DNA of 64,000 nt from Curvibacter lanceolatus ATCC 14669 (GTDB taxonomy: Bacteria; Pseudomonadota; Gammaproteobacteria; Burkholderiales; Burkholderiaceae_C): positions 1 to 64,000 of the forward strand of contig NZ_KB906271.1 of NCBI RefSeq assembly GCF_000381265.1. Direction: 5' to 3'. This document shows positions 26,475 through 35,720 of the stretch, in pieces. The first letter of the stretch is position 1; each line of letters opens with the position of its first letter. A program made the position numbers and the translations under genes. The notes below the pieces were generated by a model, which was given only the letters and a program-made list of their open reading frames with translations, was not told the origin of the DNA and did no database searches.

Positions 26475-27308
26475 TCATGACCCCTTCCCCTCGGCCGCCA
26501 GGGGGCCCGCAGCGTGCTTGCGACTCACGGCCTGGTTATTTTTGATCAGGTCGGGAATCATTGAATTGGCTTCAGGGCGATGAATGTCGGGCGATAGTTT
26601 TTGAAAGTCATTCAACCCCGGAATGGATTGAGCCATCATCACATCAACAATGGGCAAATGACTGACATCACTAAAAAGCAGCAGGCTGCCATATTTGACT
26701 GAGCCCAATTCACACCGAATCACTTGCATCAAGCGCTTTTCAGGAATGCTGATTTTAAAAACACAACTGTAGTTTTTATTCTGTGTCGGTTTGTTGAATA
26801 TGCCCATCGACAGATAGCTGATCTGCGGAAAATCGCCCTGCAGATCGCAGGCAAGGCTGATGGTGGCCAGCACCTCCTCTGGCGAGCACCCGCGAACGTC
26901 TTCTTCTTTCAGGCCGAACAGAGAAAAAAACATCCGATTGACTTTGGTGGCCTGGCCCAGTTGGTCAAAAAGAATCCAGCCGTCATAGGCGTTTCTTCGG
27001 GTGCGGACGTACTTGAGCAGGCGCTCGGCGACTTCTTTCTCCGACTCGGGCACATCGCCCGCAATGAAAGGCCCGGAGGGTGGAAATTCGCTGTCAGTGG
27101 TGTGCAGATGAGTGCCGCGGTCGGCACCCACCGGTGCTGGCGGTGCGGCGCGGCGGGTGAAGCGCGAAAAGAAATGCATCAGAGGCCCCCCTCCAGGAAG
27201 CCGCTGCACCACCTTGGCCACGGCGCCCGTGCTGCGACCGGCACCCGACCCGGGCCCAGAAATCAAATTTGACGGTGGCTTGGGCTTCCCCAGTGAGATG
27301 TCATCCAT
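26475..27308 (-). CDS. PAS-like domain protein of unknown function
   Basis: 277 residues. N-terminal 75 residues are disordered, rich in Gly, Pro and Ala. Residues about 90-215 look like a single PAS domain: a helix (EKEVAERLLKYVRTRRNAYD), GWILFDQLGQATKVNRMFFS, LFGLKEEDVRG, and late strands (CVFKISIPEKRLMQVIRCEL, YGSLLLFSDVSH). There is no kinase, GGDEF, HTH or other output domain, and no transmembrane helix. It could be a stand-alone sensor or adaptor. Codon usage is less GC-rich than the flanks, and it borders the repeat zone. Confidence 0.6.
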   Translation of the reverse strand: MDDISLGKPKPPSNLISGPGSGAGRSTGAVAKVVQRLPGGGPLMHFFSRFTRRAAPPAPVGADRGTHLHTTDSEFPPSGPFIAGDVPESEKEVAERLLKYVRTRRNAYDGWILFDQLGQATKVNRMFFSLFGLKEEDVRGCSPEEVLATISLACDLQGDFPQISYLSMGIFNKPTQNKNYSCVFKISIPEKRLMQVIRCELGSVKYGSLLLFSDVSHLPIVDVMMAQSIPGLNDFQKLSPDIHRPEANSMIPDLIKNNQAVSRKHAAGPLAAEGKGS

Positions 27309-27610
27309 AAATGACTTTCAATGCACAAAACAAGCTCTCAAGATCACTGATGATTGTTGTGATGCGTCTTATTATCATTTATATATTTTAGAACCTAGTT
27401 GCGAACACGTCAATAAAAGTTCTCTTTGCGCGCAATATTGCACGCAAATGTAAAGAATTTACGTTTCTGAGCGGTGGCGACGTGGCAATCGAAAACAGGG
27501 CCCGAAGAAGGGCTGACGAGGCGGTTTTTTTGAGCATGAGAGGCATGTGCCGGCCTGGCAGTTGGGGGGGGTGGCTTACGCTTGGCATGAAGCCGGGGGG
27601 GGGAAGCAGG

Positions 27611-27822
27611 CGGGATCGGGATCGGGCGGGCTTGCGGGGGGTTGCGATTGCCGCTTCGCTCTGATCGTTCTGCTCTTTGGTTGAAGGGCAGAGGCCGGGA
27701 TTGCGGCCCGGCGGCCGAGGCACTTTTCTTTGCTTCGCCAAAGCAAAGTACCCAAAAGAAAGGCGACCTGAAGTCAGGGCCACTTCGTGGTTCCCTGCGC
27801 TGCCCCACGGGGCAAGCGGGTA
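27611..27822 (+). repeat. Intergenic repeat, copy 1 (divergent)
   Basis: Starts GCGGGATCGGGATCGGGCGG and contains GCTTCGCTCTGATCGTTCTG, the GGCCGGGATTGCGGCCCGGC block and CACTTCGTGGTTCCCTGCG, in the same order as copies 2 and 3. It is shorter, lacking the CGCGCCAGGTGGGG to CACTCCGCTGCTCGG segment, and its hairpin arm has diverged. Confidence 0.8.
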
Positions 27823-27824
27823 CG

Positions 27825-28115
27825 GGATCGGGCGGGCTTGCGGGGGGTTGCGATTGCCGCTTCGCTCTGATCGTTCTGCTCTTTGGTTGAAGGGCAGAGG
27901 CCGGGATTGCGGCCCGGCGGCCGCCTCACTTTCTTTGCTTCGCCAAAGAAAGTAAGCAAAGAAAGGCGACCCGAAGTCAGGGCCACTTCGTGGTTCCCTG
28001 CGCTGCTCGCGCCAGGTGGGGTCTCGCTAAACTCGCTGCGCTCAGACAGACGCGAGCCCTGATCCACCTGTCACTCCGCTGCTCGGCCCTGCCCCACGGG
28101 GCAAGCGGGATCGGG
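27825..28115 (+). repeat. Intergenic repeat, copy 2
   Basis: Positions 27907-28115 appear letter-for-letter identical to 28195-28403 (209 bases, 288-base offset). It contains a perfect hairpin at 27929-27952, CTTTCTTTG / CAAAGAAAG with loop CTTCGC. Confidence 0.9.
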
Positions 28116-28403
28116 ATCGGGCGAGCTTGCGAAGGAGCTTTGCTGCCGCTTCGCTCTGGTGGTTCTGTTCTTCGTTTGAGGGCGGAGGCCGGGGTTGCGG
28201 CCCGGCGGCCGCCTCACTTTCTTTGCTTCGCCAAAGAAAGTAAGCAAAGAAAGGCGACCCGAAGTCAGGGCCACTTCGTGGTTCCCTGCGCTGCTCGCGC
28301 CAGGTGGGGTCTCGCTAAACTCGCTGCGCTCAGACAGACGCGAGCCCTGATCCACCTGTCACTCCGCTGCTCGGCCCTGCCCCACGGGGCAAGCGGGATC
28401 GGG
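28116..28403 (+). repeat. Intergenic repeat, copy 3
   Basis: Partner of copy 2 with a 209-base exact match at 28195-28403; the 5' part (28116-28194) has diverged. Hairpin at 28217-28240. Confidence 0.9.
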
Positions 28404-28619
28404 TGCGGGCGAGCTTGCGAGAGCACTGACGAAATCAGCAACGCCGGGGCATCCAGCAGCGCTGGTGGGCAGCTGTGTGATGTGTCGGGCAGAGCGCCCA
28501 CGCCCCACCGCGCTGCGAAGCAGCCGCGCCTTCTGATTGAAACAACACGGCGCCGCTGCGCAGCAGCAGCCGTCGGTTCCCGCTCCCCACCTCCCGTCGG
28601 GCACGGCGAGCAGCGCAGA

Positions 28620-28840
28620 CTTGGGCGGATTAAGGGCTCGCGTCTGTTTGAGCGCAGCGAGTTTAGCGAGACCCCGCCCAAGTTGAGCAGCGCAGCGCAC
28701 CCTGCGCAGCAGGGCGTGCACGTCGGGTCGCCTTTTTTTGCTTACTTTTTTTGGCGAAGCAAAAAAAGTGAGGCGCCCGCCGGGGCGCAATCCCGGCCTC
28801 CGACCTGAAACCACCAGCAGAACGAACAGAGCGCAGCGAC
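28620..28840 (-). repeat. Intergenic repeat, inverted copy
   Basis: Reverse-complement version of the same blocks: CTCGCGTCTG, GCGCAGCGAGTTTAGCGAGA, CGTCGGGTCGCC, then hairpin ACTTTTTTTG / CAAAAAAAGT (28744-28769) with loop GCGAAG, and GGGGCGCAATCCCGGCCTCC. Together with copies 2 and 3 it makes a large imperfect inverted repeat around 28410-28620. Confidence 0.85.
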
Positions 28841-28876
28841 AAGCACTGCATGGCAAGGCTCCAAGGCAAGCCTGCC

Positions 28877-31795
28877 TCAATACCCCCTCAAATCCCGAAT
28901 CCGATGCACCAAGGTGCCCCCACAAATCGTCTGCAGCGTGCTGGTCAGCAACGGAATGTCGTTGTCAAAACAGCCATGGCTGGCGGGCTGCCTCACGTCG
29001 GGCAAGGCGGTGAGCACCTTGTCGTCGTGCAGCACCTGCAGGCGGCTGGCCAGTTGGCTATCGGCCACGGCGCGGTGCCAGGCGCGCAGGGTTTCGCCGG
29101 TGGCGGCGGCGCCGTCCCAGGCGTGTTCGTCTTGTGCGGTGTCGAACACGCGCTGCAGGCCCAGGATGGGGGTGCGGCGATCGGCCTCCAGGGCATTCGA
29201 CACCAGGTACAGCAGTGATTTGCGGTACACCAGGGCGGTGTTGTCGGCCCGCTCAAGGGGGTCGCTCAACAGGGCGATGTGGGTGCGCGGCAGGATGTCG
29301 GTGCCGGCATAGTGCTGATTGGCAAAGGCCACGGTGCAGGCCGGGGCGTACAGGTGCACGCTGGGCACGGCGTCGAGTGCGGGGCGGCCGGTGGCGGCAC
29401 GGGTGGCTTGCAAAGCCGTGATGAGGTGGCCCAGCCACAGGCTGCCGGCCGAGTGGCCCACCAGGTGGATCTGCAGTTGATCGCCCCAGAGCTGGATCAG
29501 GTCGGCCAGGGCGTGCACCAGTTGGTCGCCGGCGCGGTGGCCTTGCCAGGCGAGCTGGGCGTTTTCTTTGATCTCTGACCAGATGGGGCGTGCCAGGGGG
29601 CGGCCCACGGTGGATTCGATCAGGGCATCGGTCTGGGCCAGCACGGCCTGGCCCCAGCCCGTGGCGGCGGGCTGGCGTTGGCGCCATTGGCTGAACAGAT
29701 CGCCCAGGCTTTCGAGCAGGCCGGTTTTCCAGACCACGAACAGGGGGTAGCAGCCGTTGCGCTCGAACACCTGGCCCAGGGCCTTGCAGCGCTTGAGGCC
29801 ATCGGCCTCGCTGTTGAGGCCGCCGTGCACGTAGATCAGCAGGCGTTTGGGGCTGTCGGCGGGCTGGGCGCGAAACCAGCGGTCGGGCAGCACGGTGGCC
29901 TGGTAGGCGAGGCTGCGGCTGCGCTCGTCGGGGGTGAGGTAGCGGCTCATGCGGCCGTCGTTGCCCACCAGCAGGGCGTGCTCAGCCAGTTGGGCGCTGT
30001 TCCAGGGGGTGTTGCCCGGTGTGCCGGCGCCCTGCCCCGGTCGGCCATCGGCAGCGTGGTGGGGCCGGTGCAGGGCCGCGGCGCCCCCGGCCACCAGGCC
30101 GGGCACACCCAGCGCCACCACCCAGGCGTCCATGCCATGGGCCAGCCAGTCTTCGTAGCTGATCACGGCAAAGCCATGGGCGCCCCACTCTGCACCCCAG
30201 GAGTTTTGCAACACAAAACCGCGTTCGTTGAAGCCCACCAGGGCCAAGGCATGGCCGGCGTCGCGGCGCACCACGCCGTCAAAGGCGATCACGGGCAGGT
30301 CGTGGTGGCCCTGGGGCAGTTGCGTGACGGCGGCGAGCCGGGCCCAGCCCTCGTGCACAAAGCACGACGCATACACCGCGCCCACGGTCTGGATGGCCGC
30401 CTGCAGGTCGGTGATGGCGCTGATCTGCACCCGGTAGAACACGCCCAGGGTGTGCTGCTGGGCCTGCTGGGCATAGCCAAAATGGGGCGAGCCCTGGTCA
30501 AGTGCCTGGTAGGGCCACTGCGCGTCGAGGCACACGCCATGGTTGAACCAGCCGGTGATGGCGCTGCGGCAGCTGGCGCCCTGGTTGGTGTCGCCGCTGT
30601 TTTCGTCGTAGCGGCGGGCCATGTTGTAGAGCATGCGGGGGCTGACCGACTCAAACTGCGCGGGGCAGCCGGCCTGCACCCAGCGCAGGTAGTTGACCAC
30701 GCTGGCCAGGCCAAAGCCGGTGCAGGCGCCCTCGCGGCCCTGGTTCAGGATCAGGCCGGCCTGGGCGTACACGGGCAGCATGCGCTGCACCTCGGCCTGG
30801 GCGGGCCACTGGGCCAGCAGGTTGACGGGGGGCGGGGTGTAGGGGCGGTCGTTGAGGTCGGGGGTGTCGGGGCGGGCATTGAGGCGGCGCCGGGCGTGGT
30901 GGTGGTGGGCCGAGGCGGCGGGTGCAGGTGCTGGCGCGATGCCCGCAGCATGAACACCAGCCACCGCTGTGGGGCCGCCCTGCCCAGCCCCCAGATCACT
31001 GGCCTGGGCCAAGGCAAAGACGCTGCTGAAGCGGTCCAGCCCATGGGTGCCGCCGTTGACCAGACGCCGGGCGGCGGCGTAGTCACCCCGGGCCAGGGCC
31101 TGCTCCAGGGTCGTGCGATGGCGCCGCAGAAACAGCGCCAGCAACAAGGCCGCCACCTCGGGGGCGTTGGCCAGATCGGGGTGGGCCAGCAGGTCAAGCT
31201 CCAGCTCGCGGCCGTAGCTGTCGTAGTTGCTGCGGCCCGTGAGCTGCACAAAGCCCCGGCCCTTGAACAGGGCGCCCTCGCCGCGCCGGTTGCCCAGGCG
31301 CCCGTCGTACAGGCCAAAGGGTGCACCGCCCGGGGCGGTGTTGTACTTGGACGGAAACTCAGAAATGGGCACAAAGCCCGCAGTCTCGGCCCGGATGGTG
31401 CCCAGCGCGGCCAGCACCAGGGTGCGCGAGCACAAGCCGGTGGCCCGCAGGGCCGCCAGCACATAGGGCAGAAAGCAGGACACAGCCGCGGCCTTGGCAC
31501 CCGGAAACAAGGCCTGCGCTGCGGTGGCCTGAAGTTCGACCTCAAGCCGGGGCTGATCGGGTGGCTCCAGGCCCAGCGCATGCAGGTTGCGCGGGCCCAC
31601 CAGGCCATCGGCCACCAGCCCGCGCCCGGCCTGCCAGCAGCGCAGCGCGCCGCCCAGGGTGGCATCGAACAACTCTCCCCCGGTGGCCAGGCCGGCATAG
31701 GGAGCGGCAGCCGGGCCCAGGGCCTGGTGCAGGGTGGCTCGCAGTGCCACCACGCCGGGGTGGGTGCAGCCTTGCTGAAGCAGAACCAGGGACAT
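28877..31795 (-). CDS. Four-module hydrolase: peptidoglycan-binding + GH19-like lysozyme + papain-like peptidase + alpha/beta hydrolase
   Basis: 972 residues from ATG 31795. Residues 14-75 resemble a peptidoglycan-binding domain (ending VADGLVGPRNLHALGL). Residues 90-265 resemble a GH19/chitinase-like lysozyme with Glu137 in IRAETAGFVP and FKGRGFVQLTGRSNY at 177-191. An Ala/Pro/His linker (275-325) follows. Residues 335-560 are a papain-fold C1 peptidase: NQGREGACTGFG with Cys358, DAGHALALVGF with His515, and LQNSWGAEWG with Asn531. Residues 600-960 are an alpha/beta hydrolase: IYVHGGLNSEADG (655-666) and HLVGHSAGS with Ser782. No signal peptide or transmembrane helix is seen. Each catalytic set looks intact. 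No toxin-delivery marker or immunity gene is obvious nearby. Function is inferred to be cell-envelope degradation. Confidence 0.85.
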   Translation of the reverse strand: MSLVLLQQGCTHPGVVALRATLHQALGPAAAPYAGLATGGELFDATLGGALRCWQAGRGLVADGLVGPRNLHALGLEPPDQPRLEVELQATAAQALFPGAKAAAVSCFLPYVLAALRATGLCSRTLVLAALGTIRAETAGFVPISEFPSKYNTAPGGAPFGLYDGRLGNRRGEGALFKGRGFVQLTGRSNYDSYGRELELDLLAHPDLANAPEVAALLLALFLRRHRTTLEQALARGDYAAARRLVNGGTHGLDRFSSVFALAQASDLGAGQGGPTAVAGVHAAGIAPAPAPAASAHHHHARRRLNARPDTPDLNDRPYTPPPVNLLAQWPAQAEVQRMLPVYAQAGLILNQGREGACTGFGLASVVNYLRWVQAGCPAQFESVSPRMLYNMARRYDENSGDTNQGASCRSAITGWFNHGVCLDAQWPYQALDQGSPHFGYAQQAQQHTLGVFYRVQISAITDLQAAIQTVGAVYASCFVHEGWARLAAVTQLPQGHHDLPVIAFDGVVRRDAGHALALVGFNERGFVLQNSWGAEWGAHGFAVISYEDWLAHGMDAWVVALGVPGLVAGGAAALHRPHHAADGRPGQGAGTPGNTPWNSAQLAEHALLVGNDGRMSRYLTPDERSRSLAYQATVLPDRWFRAQPADSPKRLLIYVHGGLNSEADGLKRCKALGQVFERNGCYPLFVVWKTGLLESLGDLFSQWRQRQPAATGWGQAVLAQTDALIESTVGRPLARPIWSEIKENAQLAWQGHRAGDQLVHALADLIQLWGDQLQIHLVGHSAGSLWLGHLITALQATRAATGRPALDAVPSVHLYAPACTVAFANQHYAGTDILPRTHIALLSDPLERADNTALVYRKSLLYLVSNALEADRRTPILGLQRVFDTAQDEHAWDGAAATGETLRAWHRAVADSQLASRLQVLHDDKVLTALPDVRQPASHGCFDNDIPLLTSTLQTICGGTLVHRIRDLRGY

Positions 31796-32124
31796 CAGGG
31801 GGCCCTTTGCGCTGGGGGGTGAGACAAAACCGCAGGCATTATTGGCAAGGCTTGGCCTGTGTCGGCGCCCCAGCGGGCTGCACCTTGACCGCGCATTGCC
31901 CGCGGCCTGTTCGCCTGAAACCGTTGACTCTGCACGGCCACCCGCCCAGACTCCTAGCCAGCCTGCGGAGCGCGCGAGCAAGCGCGTGATCTGGTCAGTT
32001 TGAGTGCCAAAGGGCCGTGCCTGGCGCTGGACGGCCCGGCCTCCCCGCGGATGTGGGGAAGTGCAAGATCAGCGACGCTTTGTGGGTGCCGCGACCGTCG
32101 CGCAGCTGGCGGCGCCGAGCGTGC
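31796..32124. other. Intergenic region upstream of the four-module hydrolase
   Basis: About 330 bases with no convincing gene. It separates the mgtC-like stop from the hydrolase start, both minus strand, so it should contain the hydrolase promoter. I see no clear terminator or operator. Confidence 0.5.
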
Positions 32125-32874
32125 TCAGTTGCGGGCGTGCGAAAGCTGAAAGCGCTCGATGTCGGCGTGGGCCTGAAGGGCGTTGGCCAGCGTGGGCAAA
32201 GAAGCCCCAGCGTCGCGGTTGATGGCCACCGCCACGAAATTCCATTCGAACTGCTGATCGCGAACGCCGATGGCAATGGATTTTTCGGCCAGCTCGTAGC
32301 CGCTTTGCAGCAGCAGCTGGGCCACCTGGGCCTGGCTGGCCTGGCGGCCCGCCGCAAAATGCAGGTTGACGCCGATGGCATGCCGCGAGGGCAGCCGCGC
32401 CTCCAGGGTGGCGCCCCAGAGCATCAGGCTGGACGACAGCAACGTGAGCGAGATGGCCGCCCCATAAAAGCCGATGCCCACCAGCACCCCGATGGCCGAC
32501 GAGGCCCAGATTGATGCCGCCGTGGTGAGCCCGCTGATGTTGAGCCCTTCTTTCATGATGACGCCCGCGCCCAGAAAGCCGATGCCGGTGACGATGCCCT
32601 GCACCACCCGCGTGGGGTCGATGCTGGCCGCATGCTGGCCATGGCCGGCAAACCAGTACTCGGGGTAGCCCACAAACACGGTGAGGGCCGCCGAGGCCAT
32701 GCACACCATGCCGTAGGTGCGCATGCCCGCGGCACGGCCGTGGTAGGAGCGCTCGTAACCCACGAGCAGGCCCAAAAGCAGCGCCCCGAAGATGTTGCAG
32801 AAGATGACGAGGTTGGCGCGCAGCTCGCTGATGGACCAAAAAGCATCCAGCCACTCTTTTGACATCAAGTCCAT
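32125..32874 (-). CDS. MgtC/SapB-family membrane protein
   Basis: 249 residues. N-terminal membrane domain with ANLVIFCNIFGALLLGLLVG, YERSYHGRAAGMRTYGMVCM, GIVTGIGFLGAGVIMKEGLN and SGLTTAASIWASSAIGVLVG, all family signatures, giving about five helices. The C-terminal cytoplasmic domain (about 165-249) resembles an ACT-like regulatory domain. MgtC proteins affect magnesium limitation and F-ATPase or membrane potential; the exact role here is unknown. Start is either ATG 32874 or the in-frame ATG at 32865. No magnesium transporter gene is adjacent. Confidence 0.92.
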   Translation of the reverse strand: MDLMSKEWLDAFWSISELRANLVIFCNIFGALLLGLLVGYERSYHGRAAGMRTYGMVCMASAALTVFVGYPEYWFAGHGQHAASIDPTRVVQGIVTGIGFLGAGVIMKEGLNISGLTTAASIWASSAIGVLVGIGFYGAAISLTLLSSSLMLWGATLEARLPSRHAIGVNLHFAAGRQASQAQVAQLLLQSGYELAEKSIAIGVRDQQFEWNFVAVAINRDAGASLPTLANALQAHADIERFQLSHARN

Positions 32875-33029
32875 GTTCGATCTTTGTTGTTGTTCGGGCG
32901 CGGATCACAAAGGTGCGCCGAGGTGTGCAGAGATGTGCCGCCGGCTGCCGTGGCCGGGCCTGAAACCAGCCCGCTCAAACCATGACACGCCTTGTCACAA
33001 ATTTATAACATGGCCCAGGCCGCAAGGAT

Positions 33030-33590
33030 TCAGCCCCCCGGCACCGACCCGAAATCGTTCTCGACCCATGCGCTGGCGCTGCGCTGGTTGAGCTTGAAGT
33101 CGGGCCGCACGCGGCGCTGGGCCACGGGCTCGCTGTAGGGGGGCAGATCGGGGTGGGCGTAGGCGGCCAGGGTGGCGTAGGGCTCGAACTCGTCGGGCAC
33201 GATGTCGAGGGTGACGTGCCAGCGGGCATCGCCCAGGGTCAGGTCCACGTTCTTGTGCAGTTGGGCGCGCAGCTGCTGTTCGTGGCGGCGCAGCACCTCG
33301 CTGGCGGTCTTGACCAGGGTGTTGAAGGCGTTGGTGTCGAGCGGCTTGGGGTTTTTCTTGTCGCGCCCCATGGTCCAGGGCCCCACCAGGGCGGGTTCGG
33401 GCTCGCGACCCTTGTACATGGCGACAGCCCAGCCGTCGTCGTCTTCGTTCTTGATGACGCGGGCGGTCCAGCCGTTGTCGGCCCACAGGCGGGGCTCTTT
33501 CACCACCAGGGTGTCGTCGGAGGCGTCAGATGCGTCGGAGGGCTCAGAGGTGGGGTCGTGCGGATCGGGGAAGGACAAAACAAAAGCCAA
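33030..33590 (-). CDS. Conserved hypothetical protein
   Basis: About 186 residues if the TTG at 33590 is used; the true start is uncertain because no ATG precedes MYKG in frame and no strong ribosome site is visible. Acidic Ser/Asp-rich N-terminus, then a mixed alpha/beta region: RLWADNGWTARVIKNEDDDG, WAVAMYKGREPEPALVGPW, NTLVKTASEVLRRHEQQLRA. Codon bias is as in real GC-rich genes. I do not recognise a family. It may be cotranscribed upstream of nothing, as it is followed by mgtC's promoter region. Confidence 0.6.
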   Translation of the reverse strand: MAFVLSFPDPHDPTSEPSDASDASDDTLVVKEPRLWADNGWTARVIKNEDDDGWAVAMYKGREPEPALVGPWTMGRDKKNPKPLDTNAFNTLVKTASEVLRRHEQQLRAQLHKNVDLTLGDARWHVTLDIVPDEFEPYATLAAYAHPDLPPYSEPVAQRRVRPDFKLNQRSASAWVENDFGSVPGG

Positions 33591-33669
33591 GGCAAGGAGA
33601 GAAAGCGCAGCATCTTACGCGCTGCGCTCTGGGGGGCCCGGCTTGCCCGGGCCAGACCCGCCAGCCGGT

Positions 33670-34776
33670 TCAGGCCAGCAAGGCGGCCACGTGCTCCGCA
33701 ATGGCCAGCGAGCTGGTCAGGCCGGGCGACTCGATGCCGAACAGGTTGACCAGGCCGGGCACGCCATGAACCGTGGGGCCCTGGATCACGAAATCGGGCG
33801 CGGGGTGGCCCGGGGGCGCGATCTTGGGCCGGATGCCGGCATAGCCAGCTTGCAGGGCGCCATCGGGCAGCTCGGGCCAGTACTGGCGCACTTCGGCGTA
33901 GAAGGCCTCGCCCCGGGCGGGGTCGACCACCAGGTCGTCGGGCGAATCGACCCACTGCACATCGGGGCCGAACTTGGCCTGGCCGCCCAGGTCGAGCGTG
34001 AGGTGCACGCCCAGGCCGGCGGCCTGGGGCACGGGGTAGATCAGGCGGCTGAAGGGGGCGCGCCCGGCCAGGGTGAAGTAGTTGCCCTTGGCGTAGTAGG
34101 CCTGGGGCACGTGGGCTGGGTTCAGGCCTTCGAAGCGGCGCGCCAGATCGGGGGCGGCCAGGCCAGCGGCGTTGACCACGCTGCGCGCACACAGGGTGGT
34201 GGGGCTGCTGCTGTCGGCCGCGTGCAGCACCAGCCCCTCGGGCGTGACTTGCGCGCTGTGCAGGGCCGACTGCACGGCCAGGGCGCCACCGGCGTTTTCC
34301 AGATCGCCCAGCAGGGCCAGCATCAGGCCGTGGCTGTCGACGATGCCGGTGCTGGGCGAGTGCAGCGCGGCCAGGCATTGCAGGCGCGGCTCCAGGGCCA
34401 GGGCCTGATCGCGGCTGAGCCAGGCCAGGTCGGTGACGCCATTGGCGGCGGCCTTGTCGACGATGCCTTGCAACTGGCCCAGCTGCTCGGGCTGGGTGGC
34501 CACCAGCAGCTTGCCGCAGCGCTGGTGGGCAATGCCGCGCTGCTGGCAATAGGCGTACAGCAGCTCGCGCCCACGCACGCACAGGCGCGCCTTGAGCGAG
34601 CCCTGCGGATAGTAGATGCCGGCGTGGATGACCTCGCTGTTGCGCGCGCTGGTGCCGGTGCCAAAGGCTTCGGCGCTTTCGAGCACCAGCACCTCGCGCC
34701 CCTGCAGCGCCAGGGCACGGGCCACGGCCAGGCCCACCACACCGGCGCCAATGACGACGCAGTCGACCTGGTCCAT
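33670..34776 (-). CDS. lhgO: FAD-dependent oxidoreductase, L-2-hydroxyglutarate oxidase-like
   Basis: 368 residues from ATG 34776, overlapping the upstream stop as TGATG. Dinucleotide-binding start [20 protein letters not shown], then [20 protein letters not shown], a signature of the LhgO/L2HGDH branch of the DAO family, [13 protein letters not shown], and the C-terminal [17 protein letters not shown]. It would oxidise L-2-hydroxyglutarate or a close 2-hydroxy acid and pass electrons to the quinone pool. Coupled to an N-formylglutamate amidohydrolase-like gene, pointing to glutamate-family catabolism. Confidence 0.85.
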   Translation of the reverse strand: MDQVDCVVIGAGVVGLAVARALALQGREVLVLESAEAFGTGTSARNSEVIHAGIYYPQGSLKARLCVRGRELLYAYCQQRGIAHQRCGKLLVATQPEQLGQLQGIVDKAAANGVTDLAWLSRDQALALEPRLQCLAALHSPSTGIVDSHGLMLALLGDLENAGGALAVQSALHSAQVTPEGLVLHAADSSSPTTLCARSVVNAAGLAAPDLARRFEGLNPAHVPQAYYAKGNYFTLAGRAPFSRLIYPVPQAAGLGVHLTLDLGGQAKFGPDVQWVDSPDDLVVDPARGEAFYAEVRQYWPELPDGALQAGYAGIRPKIAPPGHPAPDFVIQGPTVHGVPGLVNLFGIESPGLTSSLAIAEHVAALLA

Positions 34777-35627
34777 CACAGGGCCCGGGGGTCGACCGTC
34801 AGCAGGCGCTGCACCAGGCCTTGCAGGTGTTCGCGCAACGGGGCAAAGCCCTCGTTCGGGGCCAGGGTGGTTTCGTCCATGTAGAGCTTGCGGTTGATTT
34901 CAAGCTGCACGCTGTGGCGCTGGCTGGCCGGGTGGCTGTAGCGGCGCACCAGTTCCACACCCTTGTAGGGGTGGTTCAGTGCCACGCTGTAGCCCAGGGC
35001 GCGCAGGTGCTCGCAGATCAGTTCGGCCAGCGCGGGGCTGCTGGTGCTGTGGTCGCGGTTGCCCACCACAAAATCGGCGTGGGCCTCGCCCGGGAACTCG
35101 GTGGCGTGGCTGGAGGCCACGGCGGGCATCGAGTGGCAATTGATGTGCACGCTGTAGCCGTGCCGCGCATGGGCGGCATCGATGGCCTGGGCCACGGCCG
35201 CGTGGTAGGGCACCCAGCAGCGCTCGATGCGGTCTTGCACCTCGCCCACGCTCAGGCGGCGCTGGTAGATGGGCAGGCCGCCATCGGTGCTGCGCCAGAT
35301 CAGGCCCTTGCCCAGGCGCACCTTGCTGAGCACCTTGGGGTCGGTGGCCACGGGGCCGGGCCAGGGGGTGTCGAACAGGGTGGTGTCGATCTCGGTGGTG
35401 TCGCGGTTGGCATCGAGGTAGCTGCGCGGAAACAGAGCCTCGACCCAGGCCACGCCCAGGGCGGGCGCGAAGTCGTACAGCTTTTCGACATGGGTGTCTT
35501 CGGCCTGCCGCAGCAGGGGCAGAGGCACGGCGTACTGAAAGTCGTCCGGGTAGAAAGTGCCGCTGTGGGGCGAATCGAGCACCAGTGCGCTGGTGCCCTC
35601 CAGGGTACGGATCAGGTCTGCAGTCAT
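34776..35627 (-). CDS. N-formylglutamate amidohydrolase family protein
   Basis: 283 residues from ATG 35627; an ATG at 35645 is also in frame. PF05013-type markers: [71 protein letters not shown] and [14 protein letters not shown], with the His and Glu residues of a zinc carboxypeptidase-like site. It hydrolyses N-formylglutamate (histidine catabolism) or a related N-acyl amino acid. No hut genes are in the window. Last base overlaps the oxidoreductase start. Confidence 0.85.
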   Translation of the reverse strand: MTADLIRTLEGTSALVLDSPHSGTFYPDDFQYAVPLPLLRQAEDTHVEKLYDFAPALGVAWVEALFPRSYLDANRDTTEIDTTLFDTPWPGPVATDPKVLSKVRLGKGLIWRSTDGGLPIYQRRLSVGEVQDRIERCWVPYHAAVAQAIDAAHARHGYSVHINCHSMPAVASSHATEFPGEAHADFVVGNRDHSTSSPALAELICEHLRALGYSVALNHPYKGVELVRRYSHPASQRHSVQLEINRKLYMDETTLAPNEGFAPLREHLQGLVQRLLTVDPRAL

Positions 35628-35720
35628 GGCTGGATTGTCTCGCATGCCTGGATACCCTGCCCAGGGGCCCTGACAAGGTTCTTGATTTCGCCACGCCAAG
35701 CTGCCTTTAAACTTTGGGCC

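Larger units (their letters stand above)
27309..28876. other. Gene-poor, repeat-rich intergenic region
   Basis: About 1.57 kb without a credible gene; all open frames here recur because the DNA itself is repeated. It holds three direct copies and one inverted copy of a GC-rich intergenic repeat with strong hairpins. 27309-27480 is AT-rich and must include the promoter for the PAS gene. Confidence 0.75.

Noticed and set aside
27642-28925. Many overlapping open frames in the repeat array
   Set aside because: They repeat because the DNA is duplicated, begin and end at repeat edges, and encode low-complexity Arg/Pro/Gly peptides.
29678-31822. Long open frame on the plus strand (714 codons)
   Set aside because: Lies opposite the four-module hydrolase. 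Its translation is Gly/Ala/His/Gln-rich with no domain pattern, a usual antisense shadow of GC-rich coding sequence.
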